Origin: Sporosarcina sp. ACRSL | GTDB lineage: Bacteria > Bacillota > Bacilli > Bacillales_A > Planococcaceae | NCBI RefSeq assembly: GCF_022346605.1 | Contig: NZ_JAKRNT010000010.1 | Span: 62,001-126,000 of the forward strand | Reading direction: 5' to 3' | DNA: 64,000 bases | Part shown: in pieces, positions 1 to 8,538 of the stretch | Layout of the letters: each line of letters begins with the position of its first letter | Position numbering within the stretch: the stretch's first letter is position 1 | Position numbers and translations under genes: made by a program | Notes under the pieces: model-generated | What the model saw: only the letters and a program-made list of their open reading frames with translations | Told to the model about the DNA's origin: nothing | The model's database searches: none

Positions 1-292
1 AGAACGCTGTTTCATACGTAATTCCATTTGTTCCAACGACCGAATAAGCAAAATACGCATTCATACCCATCCCAGGAGCAATGGCAATCGGATAATTAGC
101 GGCAAGTGCCATCCATAACGTTCCAAGCACAGTTGCAATGATCGTAGCCGTAAACACCTGATCGAACGGCACACCTGCGTCTTTTAAAATGATTGGATTG
201 ACAATGACAATATAGACCATTGTAAAAAACGTCGTGAACCCTGCAAGGACTTCCGTTTTTACAGTTGTATTGTTTTCTTTTAATTTAAACAC
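1..292 (-). CDS. NCS2-family purine/xanthine-uracil-type permease, N-terminal part (runs off the window)
   Basis: Reading the minus strand from a GTG at 292 gives an N-terminus starting MFKLKENNTTVKTEVLAG followed by hydrophobic helices and the phrase APGMGMNAYFAYSVV, which is the hallmark of the AzgA/PbuG/PbuO branch of NCS2 permeases that import adenine, guanine or hypoxanthine by proton symport. A GGAGGA ribosome site lies 8 bases upstream of the GTG, which supports this start. Only about 97 codons are inside the window; the C-terminal three quarters lie beyond position 1. The leader visible upstream is too short to show a purine riboswitch, and I see none. Family assignment is firm; the exact base is not determined. 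Confidence 0.85.
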   Translation of the reverse strand, partial: MFKLKENNTTVKTEVLAGFTTFFTMVYIVIVNPIILKDAGVPFDQVFTATIIATVLGTLWMALAANYPIAIAPGMGMNAYFAYSVVGTNGITYETAF

Positions 293-391
293 AGAGATAT
301 CCTCCCCAAAATACGAACATTTTTTGATTACTTTTATATATTATTCGTTTTTATAGCAATTGGCAAGTACTAACATTACAATTTCTTCAAT

Positions 392-413
392 AAAAAAATC
401 CCTTTTGAGGGAT
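392..413 (-). terminator. Rho-independent terminator of the ABC operon
   Basis: Minus-strand hairpin ATCCC/GGGAT followed by a run of seven T. It lies about 150 bases downstream of the permease stop at 559 and closes the LytTR-DUF3021-ABC operon. The rest of 293-558 shows no gene or other signal I recognise. Confidence 0.6.
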
Positions 414-558
414 ATAGTGAAGAAGTCAACTAATTACATATTCGGACACTCAGGAGATCACTGTATAGCTATAAGAAGTCTCGTTGGAAGTCTTGGGGGT
501 TCGCTGAAGACGATAAGATAAAAGAAAGAGCAATAGATTACAGCCCACTTATTGAGGT

Positions 559-1284
559 TCAGTCACTCATTTTCTTCCTAAACCCAACAATTGCAATCAA
601 ATATAAAACAATCGTATATCCAACTACCCATAGTAAGGGAACCCAAATCTCACTGTATTCCCCCTGTAGCGCGAATCTTGTTGCATCCACAGCATGGACA
701 AATGGAAGTACACTCGCAACTTTCTCAAAAACTCCACCAATCATGTCTACTGTAAACCAGGTTCCACTTAACCAGGTTGCGATATTAACGAACAAGGCAA
801 ATATGCCGCCTACCTGTTTGTCGGTAAAAAATGTTCCGAGCATTAATCCGAATCCGATGTACAGAAGTGCATTCACTAAAAGTACACCTATTGCTACAAT
901 CACATTCCAATCAAGTTTTAATTCAAGAAAATAAGCCGCAATAAAACAAACCACAATTTGCATAATCGCAATGAAGATCAGTGGAATCGTATAACCAATT
1001 ATGTAATCGGACGGTTTTAACGGGGAAACAAATATACGCATTAAAAATGAACTTCCCTTATCTTTTCCAATTAGCATCCCTGAAAATAGGGTTAAAAATG
1101 CAAAACTAAACACAATGACGCCAGGTGTAAGATTTTCAATTTTATAAAGCTCCATTGGCATATTTTTTTGCATCATCGTGAATAACCACATAATGACAAC
1201 AGGCAGCCCAACCCCAAACATGATGGTTAATGGGTCACGTACTATTTCCTTCTGGTTTCTTGAGGCAAATGCTACAAATCTCAT
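559..1284 (-). CDS. ABC-2 type transporter permease
   Basis: A 241-residue integral membrane protein with about six hydrophobic helices and the ABC-2 permease layout: a cytoplasmic N-terminus, then GVGLPVVIMWLF as helix 1 and a re-entrant SGMLIG / LMRIFVSPLKPSDY segment around residues 68-95 that contacts the ATPase. Its ATG overlaps the TGA of the upstream ATPase gene (ATGA, 1281-1284), so the two are translationally coupled subunits of one exporter. With a LytTR regulator and DUF3021 protein ahead of it, the operon resembles drug, peptide or lantibiotic-resistance ABC exporters of Firmicutes; the cargo cannot be told from sequence. Confidence 0.88.
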   Translation of the reverse strand: MRFVAFASRNQKEIVRDPLTIMFGVGLPVVIMWLFTMMQKNMPMELYKIENLTPGVIVFSFAFLTLFSGMLIGKDKGSSFLMRIFVSPLKPSDYIIGYTIPLIFIAIMQIVVCFIAAYFLELKLDWNVIVAIGVLLVNALLYIGFGLMLGTFFTDKQVGGIFALFVNIATWLSGTWFTVDMIGGVFEKVASVLPFVHAVDATRFALQGEYSEIWVPLLWVVGYTIVLYLIAIVGFRKKMSD

Positions 1285-2006
1285 TGGACTCCCTCCTCTG
1301 TTAATGCTAAGAAAATATCTTCAAGACTTTCCATATCATATTGTTCCTTTAATTCATTAACAGTCCCTATTGCTTGCAATCTCCCTTGGTGCATAATACC
1401 GATGCGATCCGCTAAAGCTTCTGCCTCATCCAAGTAGTGGGTTGTCAACACAACAGTAACCTTCCCTTTCAAATCCTCTAACACTTTCCACAGACTACGG
1501 CGTGCACGAACGTCTAACCCCAGTGTTGGCTCATCTAAGAATAAAATTTCTGGGTTTGAAATGAGCGCCATGGCAATGCTTAATCTGCGCTGCCAGCCAC
1601 CTGACAATGTCTTTGCCTTGGTTTTGGCCTTATCCAATAAACTAAATTCCGCCATTATCTCAAGCGCCATATTTCTCGCCTGTTCTTTTCCACTTCCATA
1701 AATCCTAGCAATGAATTCTAGGTTTTCCTGCACAGTTAAGTTCGGCGCTACTGCGGTTTCCTGGGGTGACACATTAATCTTTTGCTTGACCGCTTCCCTT
1801 GCCGATACAATACTATCTTCCGATAAAAATGCATCTCCACGAGTCGGGGCTGACAAGCATGAAAACATTTTGATAGTCGTTGTTTTTCCCGCCCCATTGG
1901 AACCGAGTAAAGCAAAGAATTCACCATTTTGTATTTGCAACGATAAATCGTCCACAACCACCTTATCTTTGTATGCTTTTGTGAGATTCCTTACTTCAAT
2001 TGTCAT
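1281..2006 (-). CDS. ABC transporter ATP-binding protein
   Basis: Cytoplasmic ATPase subunit of about 241 residues. Walker A is GSNGAGKTTT (residues about 35-44), the Q-loop is SPQE near 81, the signature is LSGGWQRRLSIA, Walker B is EILFLDEPTLGLD and the switch is TTHYLDEAE. The open frame extends upstream to 2057, but AGGAGG at 2011-2020 lies just before the ATG at 2006, giving the start MTIEVRNL, which fits family N-termini. The gene ends in an ATGA overlap with the permease. It presumably energises export of an unknown compound; the short (non-DrrA-extended) C-terminus is usual for this class. Confidence 0.92.
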   Translation of the reverse strand: MTIEVRNLTKAYKDKVVVDDLSLQIQNGEFFALLGSNGAGKTTTIKMFSCLSAPTRGDAFLSEDSIVSAREAVKQKINVSPQETAVAPNLTVQENLEFIARIYGSGKEQARNMALEIMAEFSLLDKAKTKAKTLSGGWQRRLSIAMALISNPEILFLDEPTLGLDVRARRSLWKVLEDLKGKVTVVLTTHYLDEAEALADRIGIMHQGRLQAIGTVNELKEQYDMESLEDIFLALTEEGVQ

Positions 2007-2007
2007 T

Positions 2008-2472
2008 TTAACTACCTCCTGTCTCCTTTGTTTGTAGGACTGCATTAATTTGTTCAATATCCTTTCTCGAGATTAATAGTTGAATCCAGTACGTTAGACC
2101 GTAAGCTCCTACGAAATTAGCTAGTAAAATGAAGAGGCCCATAGAGGTAACTGGCATCCAGCACAATAAAACGACAGTTAGCCACACTGCGCCTGTTGTG
2201 AAAAAGTGGGTCATATACTGTTTCAACAATCCCCAACGCCCTATTTCAAAAATGAAGGAGCCTAGGGCTAGTACAAGACCAATCAACCCTGTTAAAAAGA
2301 ATTGCGTTAGTACAGCTGCCAACTTCGTTTCAAATAACTCACCGAATTGATCTGATACTGGCATAAACTCACCGTTTCCTAAAAAGAAAGAAATGATCAG
2401 CTGTGTGACTTGTCCTAAAAAGACACCAATAATAAATCCTGTACCCATTCGACCTAAAACCCTTTTCAGCAT
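2008..2472 (-). CDS. DUF3021 family membrane protein
   Basis: A 154-residue protein with four hydrophobic helices (about residues 7-28, 48-72, 80-105 and 110-130). DUF3021 proteins are nearly always encoded between a LytTR DNA-binding protein and an ABC exporter and are thought to keep the LytTR partner inactive at the membrane. The frame opens with a GTG at 2481, but GAGGTGG at 2477-2483 places the start at the ATG 2472 (MLKRVLGR). It follows the LytTR stop by 10 bases and precedes the ATPase start by 1 base, so all four genes form one operon. Confidence 0.8.
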   Translation of the reverse strand: MLKRVLGRMGTGFIIGVFLGQVTQLIISFFLGNGEFMPVSDQFGELFETKLAAVLTQFFLTGLIGLVLALGSFIFEIGRWGLLKQYMTHFFTTGAVWLTVVLLCWMPVTSMGLFILLANFVGAYGLTYWIQLLISRKDIEQINAVLQTKETGGS

Positions 2473-2482
2473 AATTACCACC

Positions 2483-2917
2483 TCAAATTCCCAACTGTTT
2501 TTTAATTTTTGTTACAAACCGACGCGATACGAATGTTTTAATATTGCCCTTCAGCAAAACACCGATTGTTCCAGCGAGGTTTATATCCATACTAACAATG
2601 TAATCACGGTTAATAATTTCCGATTGAGAAATCCGAATAAATTGGTTCGATGATAATTTCTCTTCCAACTCATAGAGTCGCATTCGGATGGAATACGTGT
2701 CATGATTCGTTTGCACATAGACCTTTTTACTTTCCGAATAAATTCGAATAATATCATCCACTCCAACAATGGCTGCTTCTCCCTCGGAAAACACGGTTAG
2801 TTTTTGATTTTCTGATATCCTTTTCATCATGCTTTTTACTTCATCGGTTATTTTATCGGTAATAATGATGACTTTAGGTTCTTTATAGGCCGCATCAATT
2901 TTGACTTCTATTTTCAT
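2483..2917 (-). CDS. LytTR-family DNA-binding regulator
   Basis: A 144-residue protein without a receiver domain. Its C-terminal 100 residues carry the LytTR fold: VGVDDIIRIYSESKKVYVQTNHDTYSIRMRL, then EEKLSSNQFIRISQSEIINRDYI, the standard helix and strand that contact DNA. It heads the operon with DUF3021 and the ABC genes and is expected to control them. The start ATG at 2917 has GGAGAG 5 bases ahead. Inverted and repeated ACAGTAAA octamers immediately upstream are candidate binding sites for autoregulation. Confidence 0.88.
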   Translation of the reverse strand: MKIEVKIDAAYKEPKVIIITDKITDEVKSMMKRISENQKLTVFSEGEAAIVGVDDIIRIYSESKKVYVQTNHDTYSIRMRLYELEEKLSSNQFIRISQSEIINRDYIVSMDINLAGTIGVLLKGNIKTFVSRRFVTKIKKQLGI

Positions 2918-2931
2918 TGCTCTCTCCTTTC

Positions 2932-3049
2932 TTTACTGTAAAATGCTTTTTCCAGACAGTAAATAGATGTTAGACATTCGGTCAATCTAGAGTGACAAAC
3001 GGTTATTTTTATTTCAAAACACGATAATATCTCTTAACTATACAGTAAA
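2932..3049. promoter_or_regulatory. Repeated ACAGTAAA octamers upstream of the LytTR gene
   Basis: TTTACTGT at 2932-2939 and ACAGTAAA at 2956-2963 form a perfect inverted repeat of 8-bp arms separated by 16 bases, right before the LytTR start. A third copy ACAGTAAA lies at 3042-3049. LytTR proteins bind pairs of short repeats spaced by one or two helical turns, so this is a plausible operator; that it binds this regulator is inference. Confidence 0.4.
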
Positions 3050-3121
3050 AAAGTAAGTGTTAGAGACTTATGTCATAGTTAAAGGAACAGGTATGCACAG
3101 TTCCGTTTAAAAATTGAACAC

Positions 3122-3150
3122 AAAAAAAAGACAGACAATCATCTGTCTTT
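3122..3150 (-). terminator. Terminator of the GNAT gene
   Basis: Minus-strand stem AAAGACAG/CTGTCTTT with an 8-base loop followed by eight T, located 64 bases past the acetyltransferase stop. Confidence 0.75.
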
Positions 3151-3213
3151 GGAAAGTTTCAATTTGCTCCTCCGATTTTCATTTCCCAAATTGCCTTTTA
3201 GTCAGTAACGAAT

Positions 3214-3648
3214 TCATATTATTTTTTTAAATACATAACTTACTTTGTCATATTCCATTTTATCCTCATAAAATCGATGAGCATCCGTTCGCTGTAATCC
3301 CGATGATAAGGCGACACTGTCATAGCCATTTTCCTTGGCCCACTCATGCACGTATGAAAGAAGCTTTTCCCCATATCCGTTTGATCGCTTGTTTTGATCC
3401 GTGACTAAATCACATACCCAAACAAAACGCCCATAGTACAGCGTTATCATTGGTTTAAATCCAGTCACGGCAACGATTTCACCTTGATCATACAAAGCGA
3501 ATAATCGATACATGTCCTTCTCTTTCGCCTCCGTCACCAACTCGAGATAAGCTTTCTCGTCAAGATGGGTACGTAACTGTTGCATAACTGGGAAAGCTTC
3601 AAGAATTTCGTTTTGGGAGTGGAGTTCACGAATCGTTAATGTGTCCAT
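3214..3648 (-). CDS. GNAT-family N-acetyltransferase
   Basis: A 144-residue single-domain acetyltransferase, the usual size for GNAT. Motif A with the acetyl-CoA loop reads [20 protein letters not shown] (around residues 83-102), followed by the beta-strand VALSSG and the C-terminal [21 protein letters not shown] motif B, typical of enzymes that acetylate amino groups of small molecules. The start ATG at 3648 has AAGGAGA 6 bases upstream. It is monocistronic with its own terminator. Substrate unknown. Confidence 0.82.
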   Translation of the reverse strand: MDTLTIRELHSQNEILEAFPVMQQLRTHLDEKAYLELVTEAKEKDMYRLFALYDQGEIVAVTGFKPMITLYYGRFVWVCDLVTDQNKRSNGYGEKLLSYVHEWAKENGYDSVALSSGLQRTDAHRFYEDKMEYDKVSYVFKKII

Positions 3649-3772
3649 GGCAATCTCCTTTTTAATTCTGTTTTTCGTTGCATTATCTTATTTTTTTTGT
3701 TGAATGAACTAAACGCCAACCCTGCTTCGCTTGAAACTTGTTCATATACTGAAGGAAAGGAGGGATAACTGA

Positions 3773-3961
3773 ATGGATCGATTGATTCTTATCATGTTGG
3801 CTGGTATAGTAGCTGGATTTGCATTACTAAAGGTTCCCTTGTCACTTACTTTTTTATATGTTTTAGAGCCAATCACTGACATAATCGCTGTTGTAGCTAT
3901 CTTAATTTTCTCCTTGTTCCTTATCTATAAAGGTTTCAAGGCACTACTTGGGAAATATTAA
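3773..3961 (+). CDS. Small two-helix membrane protein, unknown function
   Basis: A 62-residue hydrophobic protein preceded by a perfect AAAGGAGGGA site 9 bases before its ATG, and followed by a hairpin with T-run, so it is a genuine single gene despite its size. Helix 1 spans about residues 3-30 and helix 2 about 33-58, ending in the basic tail KGFKALLGKY. I do not recognise a family. Confidence 0.65.
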   Translation: MDRLILIMLAGIVAGFALLKVPLSLTFLYVLEPITDIIAVVAILIFSLFLIYKGFKALLGKY

Positions 3962-3974
3962 TTTTTACTGTTGA

Positions 3975-3999
3975 CTCAGATATTATTCTGAGTTTTTTT
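3975..3999 (+). terminator. Terminator after the small membrane protein gene
   Basis: CTCAGA / TCTGAG stem with a 6-base loop and seven T. Confidence 0.7.
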
Positions 4000-4020
4000 A
4001 AATCACTTCTCACTAGACAA

Positions 4021-4461
4021 TTACATGCTCACTAGCTTTTCCTTTACAATTTCTGGTTTACCTTTCATTCTTGTGCCAAGTATGATGAGGGCAACATAGA
4101 TTACGATGGCAATTGAATCTATAAGCGTATCCATAAGGCCTGATATGTCAACAAATGCCGTTATACCAAGAATAATCATCAGTCGGACGATTAGAATTGC
4201 GGCAATCAACCATGCCGCAAACCTAGTCTTTGATCGCTCGGTTTGGACTGACATTAAAATGAAAGCAATGCCGAAGACCAGATTTTCCACCGTGATGATG
4301 TGCCAGACATAAGTGAAGACTGTCCGGGTACTTACGGACATCTCCTCAATGTCGAGCATCGGCAACACAACGGTTTGCCCGTTCCAAGCGTGCGTGACGG
4401 CAAACAGTAACGCAAGAACGCCTGCAATCAGATAATAATAATTCCTAACCTTGATGTTCAC
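4021..4461 (-). CDS. Four-helix membrane protein co-transcribed with a MerR regulator
   Basis: About 146 residues with four predicted membrane helices (YYYLIAGVLALLFAVTHAW; VFTYVWHIITVENLVFGIAF; FAAWLIAAILIVRLMIILG; IDSIAIVIYVALIILG). The open frame reaches 4524, but GGAAGG 5 bases before a GTG at 4461 makes that GTG the likely start, overlapping the end of the MerR gene by 17 bases. The overlap indicates translational coupling, so the regulator probably controls this protein. No known family recognised. Confidence 0.65.
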   Translation of the reverse strand: MNIKVRNYYYLIAGVLALLFAVTHAWNGQTVVLPMLDIEEMSVSTRTVFTYVWHIITVENLVFGIAFILMSVQTERSKTRFAAWLIAAILIVRLMIILGITAFVDISGLMDTLIDSIAIVIYVALIILGTRMKGKPEIVKEKLVSM

Positions 4462-4918
4462 CACAACCTTCCTTCGAAATTTCTGTTTCCTTCTTTTGGA
4501 GATCCATGTAAATCTCGCGGGCAATCTCTGTCAGACGTTGGTCACTTTCGTTAGTAAAGTCCCTTAGCGTTTCGACCGCGACATCGAGTAGCCGACTGAC
4601 CTTTTCCAGATGAGCAATCTTTTTGCGTGTTTCTGCGTTCTTGGCATCGAGAAACGCTGCAACCTCTTCGCAGTAATCAGGGTCAATACCTTCCATCTTG
4701 TGGAATCTAAACTTCCCCCTGATTTCGTCAAGAGAAAAGTCTGCATACCGCATGATTTGAATATTCATCAAATCGATGAGGTCGTCTTTCGAATACCTGC
4801 GATACTGATTGTCTTCTCGGGACGGAGAGACGATCCCTATTCGGTCATAATAACGAAGCGTATCCTTCGTCATTCCAAGGAACTGCGAAACCTCTTGTAT
4901 AGAATAAAGTTTTTCCAT
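4445..4918 (-). CDS. MerR-family transcriptional regulator
   Basis: A 157-residue regulator. The N-terminal winged helix reads YSIQEVSQFLGMTKDTLRYYDRIGIVSP followed by the wing QYRRYSKDDL, the classical MerR signature; a long dimerisation helix follows at about residues 80-120. The C-terminal part is short and has one Cys near the end (EGCGEHQG), giving no clear effector. It is expected to bind a promoter with an overlong spacer. The partner gene overlaps its 3' end. Confidence 0.88.
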   Translation of the reverse strand: MEKLYSIQEVSQFLGMTKDTLRYYDRIGIVSPSREDNQYRRYSKDDLIDLMNIQIMRYADFSLDEIRGKFRFHKMEGIDPDYCEEVAAFLDAKNAETRKKIAHLEKVSRLLDVAVETLRDFTNESDQRLTEIAREIYMDLQKKETEISKEGCGEHQG

Positions 4919-4922
4919 GAAC

Positions 4923-5102
4923 TTAACATACCATTGAAGTTGACTCCAACCTCAAGTCATTTTTCGGTTTTTTCAAAAAAAATATTTTTGAAACGAATCC
5001 CTTCCACGGATAGTTTTGATTCGTAATTATCTCTTTGTACCATTTACTTGTTTTTTCGGCATCGCTAACCTTCAAACACACAGTGTCAAATTTTCTAATC
5101 AT
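4923..5102 (-). pseudogene. Truncated VOC (glyoxalase-fold) gene
   Basis: From the ATG at 5102, with AAGGAG 9 bases ahead, the sequence reads MIRKFDTVCLKVSDAEKTSKWYKEI, the typical first repeat of vicinal-oxygen-chelate proteins, but it ends after 59 residues where 110-130 are expected. The tail (KKPKNDLRLESTSMVC) is unlike the family. The gene appears cut off by a deletion that joined it to the region before the MerR gene. Confidence 0.55.
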
Positions 5103-5293
5103 AAAATAGCACTCCTTATGTGTTTTGACATACGTTTTATTCCATAATTTGGTCCAATTCAGGAATAGCATTTGTTATCAATTACCACCAGTTAATGAAC
5201 AAATTAAGATATATTACGATTACGTAAAAATACGCCCGATGGTAAGTATCTAGAAACGAATATATTATTTTTTCACTTGATAATCTTCTATTG

Positions 5294-5908
5294 TTATTTT
5301 TTCACTAATTTTAAAGACAAAAAATTATTGATTCCAATTTTCTTGGCACTGATTTCTGAAACAGGCTTTCTTTTGTACTCTTCAAATCCCAATTTGTTAT
5401 ATAAATTCATTGCCGAAGTATTCGTATCCGCAACCTCTTCAATGATATAATCGCTGTACGGAGTGTTTTCAATGATATGCTTTATGATTTGAGATGCAGC
5501 ACCCTGTCCTCTAAACTCTAAAGCCGTTCCAACAAACTCAATCGACCCTGTATTTGGAGGGAATTCTTCAAAGGGTGCCTCAAATTCCTTCTTTAGAAAG
5601 ATCCATGCCATGCTTCCCTTAAAAAATCCTAGATGCTTCCTTAATTCCTTTTTATTTAATCGAACCGATCTATCGACACCATCTGTACATGCTGTCATTC
5701 CAGCAATTTTATTGTTAACTATTGCTACATAAAATTGATTCAAAACAAACATATGAGCAAAAGCTTTTGCTATTTTATTTTTATCCTTTGAGAAAAAAAC
5801 GAGCCATTGTGAGAATCCTTCCGAAAAAATCTCAGACATTTGTTTCCTCACGTCAAAATCCACTTTATCCGCTTTCACAACACTAAATTTACAATTTTCA
5901 GATTTCAT
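5294..5908 (-). CDS. GNAT-family N-acetyltransferase
   Basis: A 204-residue protein with the GNAT fold in its C-terminal half: SIEFVGTALEFRGQGAASQIIKHII contains the acetyl-CoA loop RGQGAA, followed by ADTNTSAMNLYNKLGFEEYKRK, the conserved motif B. The open frame starts at 5947, but AAGGAG upstream favours the ATG at 5908 (MKSENCKF). It is downstream of the MFS gene with a 190-base gap. Substrate unknown. Confidence 0.78.
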   Translation of the reverse strand: MKSENCKFSVVKADKVDFDVRKQMSEIFSEGFSQWLVFFSKDKNKIAKAFAHMFVLNQFYVAIVNNKIAGMTACTDGVDRSVRLNKKELRKHLGFFKGSMAWIFLKKEFEAPFEEFPPNTGSIEFVGTALEFRGQGAASQIIKHIIENTPYSDYIIEEVADTNTSAMNLYNKLGFEEYKRKPVSEISAKKIGINNFLSLKLVKK

Positions 5909-6094
5909 GTAGTGTATTACTCCTTTTTTTAATGAATGAAGAATCATTTACACAAACAAACCTCTTCTTTTGTATTCTTCTAATTAAAAATAAAATCCAT
6001 TTTTCAGCTAACTTGCCTATTACTAAATAGGCCCAGTTCCTTGACCTGAAATGATGAAAATCTTGCTCTATTCCTTGGAGGTACGGAAGTTCCA

Positions 6095-7309
6095 TTAGTT
6101 TTCATTTACTACCTCCATAGAAAACTGTTTAGTATGGGGCACTAAATAGATATATAAATATATAGCTAACAGTAGAGCAAACAATGAAAAAATGCCTGCA
6201 ACCAATTGTAATGAAAACCACTCGGCAAGGGTGCCCAAGACGAATGTCAAAGTGATTTGTGCTACGCTTTGCAGAAGATCTAGCGAGCTACCAAAGCGTC
6301 CCATCAGACTAGGAGGGATCGTTTGTTGGTACATCGTTGCGTATCCCGTATTACTAAATGCCATAAAAAACCCGAGTGTTATAAAGCTTATAATGGCAAA
6401 CCATAAAACACTCGAGGCATAAAAGAGTAAATAGCTTAGCATGGTCAAAGAAAAGCCTGCTCCAATATACGTTTGTATCGATAGTTTATTAACCATTGCT
6501 GTCGCACATAATCCACCTACAATTGCACCAAGTCCAGCAACGCTTACAACGATTCCATATGTCGTATCAGTTGTATGTAACACACTTTTTAAAAAGGTCA
6601 TCTCTTGAGAATCAAGTGCAAAGGCGACCATCAAAGCAATCATATACACAACAAAAAAAGTGAGTAATTTCGGCTTTTTTCGTATATAGGACCATACTTG
6701 TGAAAAATCATCACGGATAACACGGAATGTCAAACGACTACTTTTTTCCGTTACTTCATTCTCGATTTTCGGTAATGAGGCAATCGCCCATGCACAGACA
6801 AAGAACGTCAATCCGTTCACCCACATCGCAACACTTGTATTACTTATTGCAATAATTCCTCCGGCAAGTGCCGGGCCAATCATAAAAGAACCAGAGCTTA
6901 ACGTACTGTTCAATGCATTAAATCTTAGTTTATCTTCGTCTTTTACGAGCTTTGTAATGACATATGTGCTACTCGGACCGAAGAAGCTCCTTGCAACATT
7001 TGTAAGGAAGATGAAACTATAGATGAGCCATATCGATGTTAAAAAAGGCATGATGCAAACAATGACTCCCCGAACAATATCGCTATACACCATCAGCCGT
7101 TTTTTATCATAGCGATCAATGATAGAACCGGCAAAAAAGTTACTAATTATACGAGCAATCGGACCTGCAATATAAATTCCCGCCACGGCTGCAGGTGAAT
7201 GCGTTAAATGCCAAACTGCTAAGTTCAATGCGATTAGATAAATCCAATTTCCTAAATTGGAAAAGCCCAGACCCCCCAATAACAAACCATATTGTTTAAA
7301 AAACTTCAT
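6095..7309 (-). CDS. MFS transporter (drug/proton antiporter type)
   Basis: A 404-residue protein with about 12 hydrophobic helices. The loop between helices 2 and 3 reads FAGSIIDRYDKKRLM, the MFS motif A (G-x-x-x-D-R-x-x-K/R), and the layout matches enterobactin-exporter/macrolide-efflux-like MFS proteins of Bacillales (MFS_3 type). The start ATG at 7309 is preceded by GGGGGAG. It ends beside the acetyltransferase gene. The substrate cannot be predicted from sequence alone. Confidence 0.87.
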   Translation of the reverse strand: MKFFKQYGLLLGGLGFSNLGNWIYLIALNLAVWHLTHSPAAVAGIYIAGPIARIISNFFAGSIIDRYDKKRLMVYSDIVRGVIVCIMPFLTSIWLIYSFIFLTNVARSFFGPSSTYVITKLVKDEDKLRFNALNSTLSSGSFMIGPALAGGIIAISNTSVAMWVNGLTFFVCAWAIASLPKIENEVTEKSSRLTFRVIRDDFSQVWSYIRKKPKLLTFFVVYMIALMVAFALDSQEMTFLKSVLHTTDTTYGIVVSVAGLGAIVGGLCATAMVNKLSIQTYIGAGFSLTMLSYLLFYASSVLWFAIISFITLGFFMAFSNTGYATMYQQTIPPSLMGRFGSSLDLLQSVAQITLTFVLGTLAEWFSLQLVAGIFSLFALLLAIYLYIYLVPHTKQFSMEVVNEN

Positions 7310-7347
7310 CCTGACTCCCCCTCATACGCTGCCCGTAGAGCAACTAT

Positions 7348-8217
7348 TTATATAGCTGCTCTTTCAATCATTCCATGATGATGCAGGGTTTTTAGTACAT
7401 CCATTGTCCAAATGCTTTTCCAAACTTTTGCCCCATCATCTTCGCAATTCCAGTTTAAAATAAAATGTCCATCTTCCGATTGCGTTTTTATTTCATTTTC
7501 TAAACTTCGTAACACGTGATTTTTAATGGGAACGCACATTAGACTGTCTGGTGATGGAGCAAAAAAATAAGGTTTAGCACAATAGATGGTTGACCATTTA
7601 GTAGAATCAGTCTCAATGATTTCTTCAATATCCCTATATAATTGTTGTAGAATAGAAGACTTAAACGGCTCATCAATTCGATTTGCTAGACGGAGTAAAC
7701 AAAGTGCTTCTAAAAAGTAAAATTGGCGTGATTCTTCCGTTGTGTGAATGGTACTGAAAGAAGATGTGGCATGTTCCGTAACGATATGTAAGAAATCATC
7801 GGGAACCAATTCACGATACTCATATAAGTATCCTAATAGTTCAGAACAAGGATTATCTCTCCACCCCGTACTTTTTTGATGAGGTCTACCATGCCAACAT
7901 TTTAGTTCCCAATCATAAGAGTCGATTATGTATGTAATTCCTTGTTGAACGATTTCATTGTTTGCTGAAGCCCCCACTTCACTAAGATATTGAAATGCCA
8001 TACAAGTATCCATGCCGTTTGGAATAACAGCATGTCCCTCACCCATGTTGCAAAAGCCTCCATTATCCCCTTGGTATTTTTCTAATAAATCAATGACGGG
8101 TTGAGCATCTCCACCTTCGAAATAATAGCGAAACAATTCCTGCTCCAAATCCCTTCCATAATTCATTAAATATCTTTTAGCGTTTTGAAATTTTTCAACC
8201 GATAGACTAATATACAT
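7348..8217 (-). CDS. Prenyltransferase/squalene-cyclase-fold-like protein, unknown function
   Basis: A 289-residue soluble protein. Repeats such as IDLLEKYQGDNGGFCNMGEGHAV and the alternating helices around CMAFQYLSEVG and CSELLGYLYEYREL recall the alpha/alpha-barrel repeats (Q-x-x-x-G-G-F) of protein prenyltransferases and squalene cyclases. No catalytic DxDD or zinc triad is evident, so an enzymatic role is not supported. The start ATG at 8217 has AAAGGAGAGG upstream. It lies between a small protein gene and the MFS gene, all in the same direction. Confidence 0.55.
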   Translation of the reverse strand: MYISLSVEKFQNAKRYLMNYGRDLEQELFRYYFEGGDAQPVIDLLEKYQGDNGGFCNMGEGHAVIPNGMDTCMAFQYLSEVGASANNEIVQQGITYIIDSYDWELKCWHGRPHQKSTGWRDNPCSELLGYLYEYRELVPDDFLHIVTEHATSSFSTIHTTEESRQFYFLEALCLLRLANRIDEPFKSSILQQLYRDIEEIIETDSTKWSTIYCAKPYFFAPSPDSLMCVPIKNHVLRSLENEIKTQSEDGHFILNWNCEDDGAKVWKSIWTMDVLKTLHHHGMIERAAI

Positions 8218-8247
8218 AACAGCACCTCTCCTTTACTAGAAGGTATC

Positions 8248-8445
8248 CTAACCATCCCATACTACACTGTAGGAAATATTAAGTTTATGCCAAACCCAAA
8301 CCTCGAAAAGTCGTTCCATTTCTTTTCGCAATGCTTTTTCATCCATATTCTCATCAATTCCTAACTTTTCAAAAGTAAATGTTTCTGTCGCCTCAGTCCC
8401 TTCATACTCGGCACTGCTGAATGAAAAAGTTACTGTTTTAACCAT
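8248..8445 (-). CDS. Small conserved-looking soluble protein
   Basis: A 65-residue acidic protein with TAGGAGGATAG ahead of its ATG at 8445. An N-terminal beta-rich part (KTVTFSFSSAEYEG) is followed by a helix (DEKALRKEMERLFEVWVWHKL). No family recognised. It stands 30 bases before the cyclase-fold gene and is probably co-transcribed. Confidence 0.6.
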   Translation of the reverse strand: MVKTVTFSFSSAEYEGTEATETFTFEKLGIDENMDEKALRKEMERLFEVWVWHKLNISYSVVWDG

Positions 8446-8538
8446 TGCCCTATCCTCCTATTTTAGAAGTCTGCTTTTACGTTTTAATATATAGACAAGT
8501 CCGACGAGCACTATAGAGGCAATCTCAGATAGGTTAAT

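Noticed and set aside
5898..6095. 65-codon minus-strand open frame between the MFS and acetyltransferase genes
   Set aside because: No ribosome site, overlaps both neighbours, and the composition is not protein-like enough to support it.
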